Source of the DNA: Saccharopolyspora galaxeae
GTDB lineage: Bacteria; Actinomycetota; Actinomycetes; Mycobacteriales; Pseudonocardiaceae
DNA length: 64,000 nt
NCBI RefSeq assembly: GCF_016526145.1
Contig: NZ_JADDUE010000014.1
Span: 1 to 64,000, forward strand
Direction of reading: 5' to 3'
The notes under the pieces: generated by a model
The model's input: only the letters and a program-made list of their open reading frames with translations
Told to the model about the DNA's origin: nothing
Databases searched by the model: none
Shown here: piece by piece, positions 52,320 to 60,937 of the stretch
Layout: the number at the start of each line of letters is the position of its first letter
How positions within the stretch are numbered: position 1 is the first letter of the stretch
Translations under genes and position numbers: made by a program

Positions 52320-53909
52320 TCACGGGTCGGGCAGTCGCTGGCGGACTCCGAGCAGCGCGGCGAACGGGTCGCCGACCTCGGCCAGCCGGTCGAACACGGT
52401 GCGCACGCTCCAGCGGTCCGGCGCCAGCTCCGGGTCGTCGAGTTCGTCCCACTCGATCGGCACCGAGACCGGCGCGCCGGGCCGCGGGCGCGGGCTGTAG
52501 GGCGCGACCAGCGTCTTGTTCAGCACGTTCTGGGTGTAGTCCAGCCGGGCCTTGCCGCGGCGTTCGCCCTTCTGCCAAGCCCAGCTGACCAGGTCCGGAA
52601 CGGTGCTGCCGATCGCCTCGGACACCGCCCGCGCCCAGCGGCGGGTGTCGTCGTAGGTGTAGCGGGGTTCGATCGGCACCCAGATCTGGATGCCGCGCTG
52701 CCCGGTGACCTTCGGCCGGGCCTGCACGCCGAGGTGCTCCAGCGCGGTGCGGTGCAGCCGGGCCAGCACCAGCACGTCCTCGAAGGATGTCCGGTCGCCG
52801 GGATCGATGTCGAACAGCGCCCACGTGGGGCGTTGCGCGTCCTGGGTGCGCGAGGTCCACGGGTGCAGTTCGAGGGCTCCGTAGTTGGCCAGCCACGCCA
52901 GCGCCGCCGGTTCCTCCGGTACCAGGTAGGTGCGGGCCTCGTCGGCGTCGGCGTGCTCGTAGTCCCAGGTCCGGAACCATTCCGGGGTGTGCTCGGGCGC
53001 TTGCTTGTGCCAAAAGCCGGGTTCGCCGATGCCTTCCGGGAACCGGTGCGCGTTGAGCGGGCGGCCGGCCAGGTACGGCAGCATCACCGGTGCGATCCGG
53101 GCGCAATAGCGGATCAGGTCGCGCTTTTCGACCGCCGGTTCGTGCGCGCCTGCCGGGATCAGCACCTTGTCCAGGTTGGTCAGCGCCAGCTCGCGTCCCG
53201 CGAAGTGCCAAGGTCCCTTGCGCCGCAACCGGTCCAGTTCGGCGAGTTCGGCGTCCTCGGGCGGGCGCCAGGTGTGCGCCGCGGGAGGCTGCTCGGCTCG
53301 GGCGGCGGGCAGGTCGCTGCGCCAGACGGCTTGCGGGTCGGCGGCGACCTGTTCGCTGGTGCGGCCGCTCTTGACCGAGCGGGGGTGCTCTTCGGCGTCC
53401 CAGCCGGGTTCGGCGTGCTCGTCGTCCTTGTGGATCAGCAGCCAGTTCGCCGGATCCCCGCTGCCGCGGCGCACCAGCACGAAGTGCCCGGCGAGCTTCC
53501 GGCCGAGCAGCTCCAGGTGCACCTCGCCGGCCTCGATGGCACTGGCGGGGTCGGCGCCGTCGGAGGTCCACCAATGCCCGCGGTCCCACACGACGACGTC
53601 TCCGCCGCCGTACTCGCCGGACGGGATCACGCCTTCGAAATCGGCGTACTCCAGCGGGTGGTCCTCGACGTGCACGGCAAGCCGCTTCGCCGCGGGGTCC
53701 AGCGTCGGGCCCTTCGGCACGGCCCAGCTCGCCAGCACGCCGTCCGCCTCGAGCCGGAGGTCGTAGTGCCGGCGTCGCGCGCGGTGGCGCTGCACCACGA
53801 ACCGATTTCCGGCCGCAGCCGCACCTTCCGCCCCGGCCGGCTCGTCCGTGCGTGTGAAGTCGCGCTTGCCCCGGTATTTCGCCAATCGATCGGCTCGCGA
53901 ATCAGCCAC
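52320..53909 (-). CDS. ligD: LigD-type protein: 3'-phosphoesterase plus polymerase domains
   Basis: A 529-residue end-joining repair protein. The N-terminal phosphoesterase domain holds FVVQRHRARRRHYDLRLEAD, WAVPKGP and GEYGGGDVVVWDRG. The C-terminal primase-polymerase domain holds TNLDKVLIP, the catalytic acidic pair in FDIDPGD, and RGIQIWVPI. The ATP-dependent ligase domain of full LigD is absent, so a separate ligase and Ku should be encoded elsewhere. GTG 53909 was chosen because ADSRADRLAKYRGKRDF begins the conserved part; the start is uncertain. Confidence 0.85.
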   Translation of the reverse strand: MADSRADRLAKYRGKRDFTRTDEPAGAEGAAAAGNRFVVQRHRARRRHYDLRLEADGVLASWAVPKGPTLDPAAKRLAVHVEDHPLEYADFEGVIPSGEYGGGDVVVWDRGHWWTSDGADPASAIEAGEVHLELLGRKLAGHFVLVRRGSGDPANWLLIHKDDEHAEPGWDAEEHPRSVKSGRTSEQVAADPQAVWRSDLPAARAEQPPAAHTWRPPEDAELAELDRLRRKGPWHFAGRELALTNLDKVLIPAGAHEPAVEKRDLIRYCARIAPVMLPYLAGRPLNAHRFPEGIGEPGFWHKQAPEHTPEWFRTWDYEHADADEARTYLVPEEPAALAWLANYGALELHPWTSRTQDAQRPTWALFDIDPGDRTSFEDVLVLARLHRTALEHLGVQARPKVTGQRGIQIWVPIEPRYTYDDTRRWARAVSEAIGSTVPDLVSWAWQKGERRGKARLDYTQNVLNKTLVAPYSPRPRPGAPVSVPIEWDELDDPELAPDRWSVRTVFDRLAEVGDPFAALLGVRQRLPDP

Positions 53910-54163
53910 CCCGGTGCTATACCCGATTTCCGCCTGCGGCAAAGATCCGGACTCCGCCGTTCCGCACGCACCCGCACGAAGGGCGCGCGGAAATGCAGCG
54001 AAATGCGCGTTCCCGGCACACCGAACAAATACCTTATTCATGACAACGTTTTCGGTGACGGTGGTCCGCGCACTAGGGTGCACCGCGACAACTGACAGGC
54101 GAGGTGCCGCGAAGAAGGCGGCACACCGGCCGTCCGGGTTGGACGGTCTCGGAACAGCGAAGG

Positions 54164-55597
54164 ATGTTTGCCTTGGCAAACGCAGACTCGGCCGATGTTG
54201 AATCGGGCGAATATTCGGTAAACGACGTCACGGTCACCGAGCCGGGAGTGATCCGGCGCGCCGTGGGGGCCGCCGCGATCGGCAACGTCACGGAGTGGTT
54301 CGACTTCGGCGTGTACTCCTACCTCGCGGTCAAGATCGAGAGCGTTTTCTTCGCCGGCCTCTCCCCGACGATGAGCACGATCGCCACGCTCGGGACCTTC
54401 GCGGCGGCGTTCCTGGTGCGCCCGTTCGGCGGGCTGTTCTTCGGCCCGCTCGGCGACCGGATCGGCCGCCAGAAGGTGCTGTCGCTGACCGTGATCATGA
54501 TGGCGATCAGCACGTTCATCATCGGCATCCTGCCGGACTACAGCACGATCGGCGTCGCGGCGCCGATGCTGCTGCTGCTCGCCAGGCTGCTGCAGGGCTT
54601 CTCCACCGGCGGTGAGTACGGCGGCGCGATGGCGTTCATCGCCGAGTACGCGCCGGACAAGCGCCGCGGCTTCCTGTGCAGCTTCCTCGAATTCGGCACC
54701 CTGACCGGCTACGCGATGGGCGCGACGTTCGCGACGCTGCTGGAGGTGCTGCTCAGCGAGGACGCGCTGCTGAGCTGGGGCTGGCGCATCCCGTTCCTGA
54801 TCGCGGGCCCGATCGGCGCGATCGGCCTGTACCTGCGGATGAAGCTGGAGGAGACCCCGGCGTTCGCCAAGATCGCCGCGGAGTCCGAGTCCCGCGAGGG
54901 CAACCAGACCCTGGCCGAGTTCCGCAAGATCTTCGTCAACCACTGGCCCGCGATGCTGGTGTGCGGCGGGATCGTGCTGGTGTTCAACGTGACCAACTAC
55001 GTGCTCACCAGCTACATGCCGACCTACCTGACGCAGACGCTGCCGGAGCACGGCCACGCGGGTACGGACAGCACGGTCTCCCAGGTCTTGCAGATCATCG
55101 TGCTGGTCCTGTCCATGGTGCTGATCACGTTCGTCGGCAAGCTCAGCGACCGGATCGGCCGCAAGCCGGTGATGTACACCGGTTGCGTGCTGCTGGTGGT
55201 GCTGTCCATCCCGGCGGTCATGCTGCTGAAGACCGGTGGGACCGTGGCCACCTTCTGCGGACTGGCGCTGATGGGGTTGATGCTGCTGTGCTTCAACTCC
55301 ACCTCGCCGTCGACGCTGCCCGCGCTGTTCCCGACCGACATCCGCTACGGCGGGCTCTCGATCGCGTTCAACATCTCGGTGTCGCTGTTCGGCGGCACGA
55401 GCGCGACCGTGATCGCCAGCCTGATCGCGGTGACGGGCGACTTGAACACCCCCGCCTACTACCTGATGGGCGCGGGCGTGATCGGCGCGGTGGCGGTCTA
55501 CTTCGCCAAGGAATCCGCGGGCAAGCGCCTGCCGGGTTCGCCGCCTGCCGCCGTCGACCACGCGGAGGCGCAGCAGCTGGCCACCAAGGCCGGCTGA
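54164..55597 (+). CDS. ProP-like MFS proline/glycine betaine symporter
   Basis: A 477-residue, 12-segment transporter. GNVTEWFDFGVYSYLAV, FFGPLGDRIGRQKVL and STGGEYGGAMAFIAEYAPD are characteristic of ProP and relatives, which import osmoprotectants with protons. ATG 54164 is the annotated choice, but a TTG nine bases on is better spaced from GAAGG and may be the real start. Ends at a strong terminator. Confidence 0.82.
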   Translation: MFALANADSADVESGEYSVNDVTVTEPGVIRRAVGAAAIGNVTEWFDFGVYSYLAVKIESVFFAGLSPTMSTIATLGTFAAAFLVRPFGGLFFGPLGDRIGRQKVLSLTVIMMAISTFIIGILPDYSTIGVAAPMLLLLARLLQGFSTGGEYGGAMAFIAEYAPDKRRGFLCSFLEFGTLTGYAMGATFATLLEVLLSEDALLSWGWRIPFLIAGPIGAIGLYLRMKLEETPAFAKIAAESESREGNQTLAEFRKIFVNHWPAMLVCGGIVLVFNVTNYVLTSYMPTYLTQTLPEHGHAGTDSTVSQVLQIIVLVLSMVLITFVGKLSDRIGRKPVMYTGCVLLVVLSIPAVMLLKTGGTVATFCGLALMGLMLLCFNSTSPSTLPALFPTDIRYGGLSIAFNISVSLFGGTSATVIASLIAVTGDLNTPAYYLMGAGVIGAVAVYFAKESAGKRLPGSPPAAVDHAEAQQLATKAG

Positions 55598-55610
55598 GCC
55601 CGCGCGACGA

Positions 55611-55653
55611 AAACGGCCCCGCCGCCCGGGCATTCCGGGCGACGGGGCCGTTT
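55611..55653 (+). terminator. Terminator after the ProP-like gene
   Basis: AAACGGCCCCGCCGCCCGG and its near-perfect complement (one mismatch) around a five-base loop, ending in TTT. It starts 13 bases after the stop codon. Confidence 0.9.
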
Positions 55654-55713
55654 CGGGTTTCAGCGCCGTCTTGGAACCCGCTCGCTGCCGACGGGTTCTA
55701 AGAAAGCGGGCTC

Positions 55714-55818
55714 TCAGCGGCTGGTTCGCAGCACGGAGCGGGTCCACGTGGTGATCGCTCCGGCAATGGCGAACAGTCCGGCGGCTTCAATCGACAGGGC
55801 CACGACGATGTGGTTCAT
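55714..55818 (-). CDS. Small membrane protein, 34 residues
   Basis: ATG 55818 with AGGAGAG six bases upstream opens a 34-residue ORF: MNHIVVALSIEAAGLFAIAG, then a short basic tail ending RTSR. One hydrophobic helix, no known family. The ribosome site and sensible membrane-protein composition support it; codon choice fits the host. Role unknown. The 200 bases between it and the dehydrogenase stop at 56019 show nothing else. Confidence 0.55.
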   Translation of the reverse strand: MNHIVVALSIEAAGLFAIAGAITTWTRSVLRTSR

Positions 55819-56018
55819 GGAGATCTCTCCTGCGGCTAACGCGATTTTGATCGGTCATGGGAGAAAACGCCGCATTAGCTGATCTTGGGTGCTTAGACGC
55901 TGCGCCCGCCACCGGTTCTGCTCTTCATCTCCCGCCCTCTGCATCGCTGCGCCCCGGGCCGGTATTTCACCCGATCTCGCTCGCCGCGGGTGAGGTATGC
56001 CACAAGCCGTTCGGGCCG

Positions 56019-58379
56019 TTACACGACCGCCTCATCGGCGTCTTCCTGCACCTCATCGCCCCGCACGGGCAACGTCGCGAACGCGGCGGGCGGCTCCTGC
56101 CACGGCGAGGCCAGCGTGCCCGCGCGCGCATCCCGGATCGTCTGCCACACCCGCTGCGGAGTCGCGGGCATGTCGACGTGGCGAACCCCGAGGTGGCTGA
56201 GCGCGTCGACGACCGCGTTCTGCACCGCGGGCGTCGACCCGACCGTGGCGGACTCGCCGATTCCCTTGGCGCCCAAGGGATTGTGCGGAGTGTCGGTCTC
56301 GGTGTTGACGACCTCCAGCGCGGGCACGTCCGCCGCCGAGGGCATCGCGTAGTCGGCCAGCGTCGCCGTCGCCGGGTTGCCGTCCTCGTCGTAGGACATC
56401 TGCTCCCACAGCGCTTGCGCGATGCCCTGCACCGCACCGCCCTGCTGCTGACCGCGCACCAGCTTCGGGTTCACGATCCGGCCGCAGTCGTCGACGGCGA
56501 TGTGCCGCAGCGGCGTCACGAAACCCGTTTCGCTGTCGATCTCCACCACCGAAACGTGCGCGCCGAACGGGAACGTGGCGCCACCCGGCTGGAAGTCGGT
56601 GGTGCCGGAAAGTTCGCCGTCACCGGCGACCCGCACCAGCTCCGCCCAGCTCACCGTCGCGCCGGGAGCCCCGGCGACGCCGAGCCCGCCGTCGGTGACC
56701 CGGATGTCGTCCGGGGACGCCTCGAGCCTGGCCGCGGCGAGTTCGCTTGCCTTGCGCAGCACCACTTCCCCGGCTTCGCGCACCGCGCTGCCGCCGACCT
56801 GCAGCGAGCGCGAGCCGCCGGTGCCGCCGCCGCGCGGGACGGTGGCGGTGTCGGACTGCACGAACTCGACCGACTCCATCGGGATGCCCAGCAGGTCGGA
56901 GACCAGCATGGAGAACGCGGTGGCGTGGCCCTGCCCGTGCGCGGAAGTGCCGACCTTGATGGTGGCGCCGCCCTCGTGCACGTCCACTTCGGCGAACTCG
57001 CCGGAACCGCCGCCGGTGATCTCGACGTAACTGCTCAGGCCGATGCCCAGCAGCTTCGGATCGTCCGCGGCGCGGCGCCGGGCCTGCTCGGCGCGCAGCT
57101 GCTCGTAACCGGCGATCCGCAGCGCCTCGGTCAGCGCCAGGTCGTAGTCGCCGCTGTCGTAGCCGGCGCCGGTCAGCGTGGTGTGCGGGAACTGCTCAGG
57201 GCGCAGGAAGTTGCGGCGGCGCAGCTCGGCCGGGTCGATGCCGAGCTCGGCGGCGCCCATGTCGATCAGGCGCTCCAGCATCGCCGCGGCCTCCGGCCTG
57301 CCCGCGCCGCGGAACGCGCCGACCGGGGTCGTGTTGGTCAGGACCATCACGCCGTCGTAGCTCAACGCCGGGAGGCGGTAGACGCCCTGGGACATCAGCC
57401 GGGTCGGGCCGAGCGCGAGCGAACCGCCGAAACCGGCGTAGGCACCGGCGTCGCCGACCACCCGCGCGCGCAGGCCGACGATGTCGCCTTCGCGGCTCAG
57501 GCCCAGCTCGGCGAACTGCACCTGCGCCCGGCCGTGCGGCATCGACTGCATGTTCTCCGAGCGCGACTCCACCCACTTCGCGGGCCGCCCGAGCTCGCGG
57601 GCGGCGGCGATCACCACCAGGTATTCCGCGGCCGCGCCCGCCTTGCCGCCGAACGCGCCGCCCACGTGCGGGGCGATCACCCGCACCCGCTGCTGATCCC
57701 AGCCGAACGAACCGGCCAGGCCGCTGCGCAACCCGTGCGGCATCTGCGTGGAGGCGTAGACGGTGACCTCGTGGTCGTCGTCCGGTCCGCCCGCGATCGC
57801 GGCGAAGGCGTTGCCCTCCATGGGAACCACGGCCAGCCGCTGGTTCTCGATGCGGGCGCGCACCACCACGTCGGCGCCCGCCAGCACGTCGGCTCCGGCG
57901 GCGTCCCGATAGCCGCTGGCGATGTTCGAGCCGTGCTCGGGGAACTGCGCCGGAGCGTCCGGGGCCAGTGCGCCCACCGGGTCCACCGCCACGTCCAGCG
58001 GGTCGTAGTCGACGTCGACGAGTTCGAGCGCGTCGGCGAGCGCTGCGGTGTCCTCGGCGACCACGGCCACCACCGGTTCACCGGCGAACCGGACGCGATC
58101 GGTGGCCAGCGGCTCGCGGGTGAAGTCGCCGACCGGGATGAACGCCTGCACCGGCGGCAGGTCCAGATCCTTCGCGGTGTAGACGGCGACCACGCCCGGT
58201 GCGGCGGCCGCAGCGCTCGTGTCGATTTCGGAGATCAGCGCGTGCGCCAGGGGTGAGCGCACGAAACCCACGTGCAGCACGCCTTCCAGCGGCAGGTTGT
58301 CCACGTAGGTGGCGCGCCCGCGCAGCAAATCCGGGTCCTCGACCCTGTTGACCTCGTTGCCCAGCAGAGATCCGACCAT
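56019..58379 (-). CDS. Xanthine dehydrogenase/CoxL-family molybdenum-binding subunit, orphan
   Basis: A 786-residue molybdopterin-binding large subunit. The N-terminus NRVEDPDLLRGRATYVDNL is typical. GGAFGGKAGAAAEY, AFRGAGRPEAA and GTSAHGQGHATAFSM are cofactor-binding segments, and the C-terminal catalytic Glu lies in GAKGIGESATVG. The loop AFRGAGR is the form-II version, not the AYRCSFR loop of true CO dehydrogenase, so a hydroxylase of unknown substrate is likelier. The FAD and iron-sulfur subunits usually encoded beside it are absent here. Confidence 0.85.
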   Translation of the reverse strand: MVGSLLGNEVNRVEDPDLLRGRATYVDNLPLEGVLHVGFVRSPLAHALISEIDTSAAAAAPGVVAVYTAKDLDLPPVQAFIPVGDFTREPLATDRVRFAGEPVVAVVAEDTAALADALELVDVDYDPLDVAVDPVGALAPDAPAQFPEHGSNIASGYRDAAGADVLAGADVVVRARIENQRLAVVPMEGNAFAAIAGGPDDDHEVTVYASTQMPHGLRSGLAGSFGWDQQRVRVIAPHVGGAFGGKAGAAAEYLVVIAAARELGRPAKWVESRSENMQSMPHGRAQVQFAELGLSREGDIVGLRARVVGDAGAYAGFGGSLALGPTRLMSQGVYRLPALSYDGVMVLTNTTPVGAFRGAGRPEAAAMLERLIDMGAAELGIDPAELRRRNFLRPEQFPHTTLTGAGYDSGDYDLALTEALRIAGYEQLRAEQARRRAADDPKLLGIGLSSYVEITGGGSGEFAEVDVHEGGATIKVGTSAHGQGHATAFSMLVSDLLGIPMESVEFVQSDTATVPRGGGTGGSRSLQVGGSAVREAGEVVLRKASELAAARLEASPDDIRVTDGGLGVAGAPGATVSWAELVRVAGDGELSGTTDFQPGGATFPFGAHVSVVEIDSETGFVTPLRHIAVDDCGRIVNPKLVRGQQQGGAVQGIAQALWEQMSYDEDGNPATATLADYAMPSAADVPALEVVNTETDTPHNPLGAKGIGESATVGSTPAVQNAVVDALSHLGVRHVDMPATPQRVWQTIRDARAGTLASPWQEPPAAFATLPVRGDEVQEDADEAVV

Positions 58380-58478
58380 GATCCGAGCCTAGCCGTGGTG
58401 GCGGCCGCTGCACAGCCTGTGTCGGCGCCGACCGGTGCGGGTAGCCGCCGGGACGAGCCGACTACGGAGGTGCTGCCC

Positions 58479-58685
58479 GTGCAGGCACTGACCTGGCAAG
58501 GACCGCGCGAGGTGCGCGTCGAGCAGGTGCCCGATCCGCGCCGCGAGGCCGGTACCGATGCGCTCGTGCGGGTCACCTCGAGCGCGATCTGCGGATCCGA
58601 TCTGCACCCGCCCGCGCAGGCACCGCAAGGCTACGAGCAGTTCCAGCGCACGACCGGCGGCACGATCATGGTCGAGACGGAGTGA
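58479..58685 (+). pseudogene. Internally deleted zinc alcohol dehydrogenase remnant
   Basis: A 68-residue ORF that joins the extreme N-terminus of a glutathione-independent formaldehyde dehydrogenase-like protein (ALTWQGPREVRVEQVPDPR, then SSAICGSDLH with the first zinc cysteine) directly to its C-terminus (APQGYEQFQRTTGGTIMVE). About 300 residues between are missing, yet the frame is kept. GGAGG eight bases before GTG 58479 is intact, so the stub may still be translated, ending just before the oxidoreductase start and perhaps serving as its leader. Confidence 0.7.
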
Positions 58686-58688
58686 CTC

Positions 58689-59660
58689 ATGGTCCGCTTC
58701 GGCTACACGTTGATGACCGAGCAGTCCGGGCCGCGCGCGCTGGTCCGGCACGCCCCGCTGGCCGAACGCGCGGGGTTCGATTTCGCGGTGATGAGCGACC
58801 ACTTCTCGCCGTGGCTGGACACCCAGGCGCACTCCCCTTACGCGTGGAGCGTGCTGGGCGCGGTCGCGCAGGTCACCGAGCGGATCGAGCTGATGACCTA
58901 CGTGACGGCGCCGATCATGCGCTACCACCCGGCGGTGGTGGCGCAGAAGGCCGCGACGATCGGGCTGCTGTCCGAGGAGCGGTTCACCCTCGGGCTCGGC
59001 GCCGGGGAGAACCTCAACGAGCACGTGATCGGGCAGGGCTGGCCGCCGGTGAACGTGCGGCACGAAATGCTCTCCGAAGCGGTGGAGATCATCCGGGCGC
59101 TGTCCGGCGGCGGGTACGTCAACTACACCGGGCGGCACTACCGCGTGGACTCGGCGAAGCTCTGGGACGTTCCGCAGCGTCCGGTGCCGATCGGCGTCGG
59201 AGTGTCCGGGCCGCAGTCGGTGCGGCGGTTCGCGCCCGCCGCCGAAGCGATGATCTCCACCGAGCCGCGGGCCGAACTGTGCCGGGGCTGGGACTCGGCC
59301 GGCGGCGGTGACCGCAAGATCGGGCAGCTGCCGGTTTCCTGGGGCACCGACCGGGACGCCGCGGTGCGCCGAGCGCACGAGCAGTTCCGCTGGTTCGCCG
59401 GGGGCTGGAAGGTCAACGCGGAACTTCCCGGCCCGCCCGCCTTCGCCGGGGCGACGCAGTACGTGCGGCCGGAGGACGTGGCGGCCACGATCCCGTGCGG
59501 CCCGGACGTGCAGCCGATCGTGGATTCCGTGTCGGCGTTCTGGCAGGCCGGGTTCACCGACGTGGCGCTGGTGCAGATCGGCGGCGACGACCACCAGGAC
59601 GGGTTCTTCGAGTTCGCCGAACGCGAGCTGCTGCCCGCGCTGCGCAAAGCGTCGTCCTGA
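58689..59660 (+). CDS. LLM-class F420-dependent oxidoreductase (G6PDH-like group)
   Basis: A 323-residue TIM-barrel flavin/F420 enzyme. FGYTLMTEQSGPRALVRHA, VMSDHFSPWLDTQ, LGLGAGENLNEHVIGQGWP and GVSGPQSVRRFAP match the F420-dependent glucose-6-phosphate dehydrogenase-like subgroup. Substrate unknown. It starts three bases after the dehydrogenase remnant and may be translated by readthrough of its ribosomes; no separate Shine-Dalgarno is obvious. Confidence 0.82.
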   Translation: MVRFGYTLMTEQSGPRALVRHAPLAERAGFDFAVMSDHFSPWLDTQAHSPYAWSVLGAVAQVTERIELMTYVTAPIMRYHPAVVAQKAATIGLLSEERFTLGLGAGENLNEHVIGQGWPPVNVRHEMLSEAVEIIRALSGGGYVNYTGRHYRVDSAKLWDVPQRPVPIGVGVSGPQSVRRFAPAAEAMISTEPRAELCRGWDSAGGGDRKIGQLPVSWGTDRDAAVRRAHEQFRWFAGGWKVNAELPGPPAFAGATQYVRPEDVAATIPCGPDVQPIVDSVSAFWQAGFTDVALVQIGGDDHQDGFFEFAERELLPALRKASS

Positions 59661-59806
59661 ACGAGCTGACCGTTCACCACCCGCACGGACATCCCGCCGG
59701 CGCGGCGCCTGGTTCCCGCCGGAGCGAACGGCGTGTTCGCCCCACTGGATTGGTCCAACGGTCCGTTCGCTCGGAAGAATCGGGCGGGTCGGGCGGCGGG
59801 CACCGC

Positions 59807-60607
59807 TCAGCGGCGGGCTCGCGGGATCCGCGCGGTGGGCGCCTCCGCGGACATCGGCGCGGGCAGCCGCGTCGTGGGCATCTCGCCCGCCTGCCCGTCG
59901 AGCACCGGCAGATCCCGGGTCGTGCCGTCCGTGGCCGGAAGGGGTGTCCACCCCGAATCCGGGCCCGGGCCGAACAACAGCGCTCCGGCCGTGAGCCCGC
60001 GGGCACCGTCCACGACCGGCTCGAGCATCCGCGCCAGCCGCGGCAGCAGCGCCGCGACCGCCGCACCCAGCAGCAACCCGACCAGCACGTCGTGCGGGTA
60101 GTGCACCCCCACGTAGACCCGCGACAACGCGGTCGCCAGCGCCAGCACGACGCCGAGCCACAACCACGCCCGGCGCACGCAGATCAACGCCACCGCGGAT
60201 GCACCGGCGAGCGTGGCGTGGTTGCTCGGGAACGACCAGTCCCCCACCTCGGGGCACTGCTCGATGGTGCTGATCCGGGGGAACGCGCGGCACGGGCGGT
60301 CCTCCTGGATGAACGTCTTGAGCACTTCGCTGATCAGGTAGGCCAGCAGCACCAGCGGGACCGCGAGCACCGCCCGCGCCGACTCCGCGGCCGTTCCCGG
60401 GCGGGAGCGCCAGATCAGCACGCCGAAGATCAGCAGGAACGCGACGATGATCGCGTCGGTGGCGAACGCGCCGAAGCCCTGCAGGAACGCCGGGCTCGCC
60501 GCGCCCGACCCAGCCAGGTCCCGGTACCACCACTCGCTGATGTCCGGAACACCCGGAACGTTCTGGGAAATGCGGGATTTCCCGAAGATGAACGAAAGAT
60601 GAAGCAC
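59807..60607 (-). CDS. PAP2-family phosphatase, membrane-bound
   Basis: A polytopic protein of up to 266 residues. The acid phosphatase signature is spread over KTFIQEDRPCR, FPSNHATLAG and SRVYVGVHYPHDVLVG, giving the Arg, His and His of the active site. Likely undecaprenyl-diphosphate or lipid phosphate phosphatase. The C-terminal 60 residues are a Pro/Ala/Thr-rich tail. The GTG start at 60607 has no clear ribosome site, so the start is uncertain. Confidence 0.78.
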   Translation of the reverse strand: MLHLSFIFGKSRISQNVPGVPDISEWWYRDLAGSGAASPAFLQGFGAFATDAIIVAFLLIFGVLIWRSRPGTAAESARAVLAVPLVLLAYLISEVLKTFIQEDRPCRAFPRISTIEQCPEVGDWSFPSNHATLAGASAVALICVRRAWLWLGVVLALATALSRVYVGVHYPHDVLVGLLLGAAVAALLPRLARMLEPVVDGARGLTAGALLFGPGPDSGWTPLPATDGTTRDLPVLDGQAGEMPTTRLPAPMSAEAPTARIPRARR

Positions 60608-60631
60608 CGCTATATCGTAAGGAGATCAACA

Positions 60632-60736
60632 ATGCCGGCCCGCGCCCGCCCCCGCGGGAAACCGGTGCCACGTCCGGCGCACACCCACATCCCGACGCAC
60701 CGCCGCGCAAGGTCTTTTCGAGTGATCACCGAGTAG
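60632..60736 (+). CDS. Possible small basic protein, 34 residues
   Basis: AAGGAG seven bases before ATG 60632 opens a 34-residue ORF, MPARARPRGKPVPRPAHTHI and on to RSFRVITE. Very basic and Pro-rich. No family known. Supported mainly by the ribosome site and clean stop; it could be a chance ORF. Confidence 0.35.
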   Translation: MPARARPRGKPVPRPAHTHIPTHRRARSFRVITE

Positions 60737-60937
60737 CGGTCGTCACAAAATCTGCTCCATTCACGCGAAACCGGACGACGGGAATGCCGGGTGATCAACC
60801 TTCGCTACGGTGACCCGCGGGCACGGCAGCACTGCGGGGCGGCAGCGCTGCGGGGCGGCGACCTGCGGGCGGCGGCCTCGGGTGCCCCGCGGACGGCCGA
60901 CGAATCCGCGCACTGCGCGCGGAGGTATGAGGAATCG

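Noticed and set aside
50294-52588. 764-residue plus-strand ORF
   Set aside because: Runs antisense across parts of three genes and their gaps; a shadow of high-GC coding DNA.
54038-55747. 569-residue minus-strand ORF opposite the ProP-like transporter
   Set aside because: Arg/Gln/His-rich, low-complexity translation antisense to a well-supported transporter gene; a GC-codon shadow.
55857-58256. 799-residue plus-strand ORF opposite the CoxL-like gene
   Set aside because: Antisense to a gene with many conserved motifs; composition is Arg/His/Gly-rich with no domain.
56019-58379. True aerobic CO dehydrogenase
   Set aside because: Active-site loop is AFRGAGR rather than AYRCSFR and the other two subunits are missing.
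58389-60710. 773-residue minus-strand ORF
   Set aside because: Covers the antisense of the F420-type oxidoreductase and out of frame with the PAP2 gene; no domain visible.
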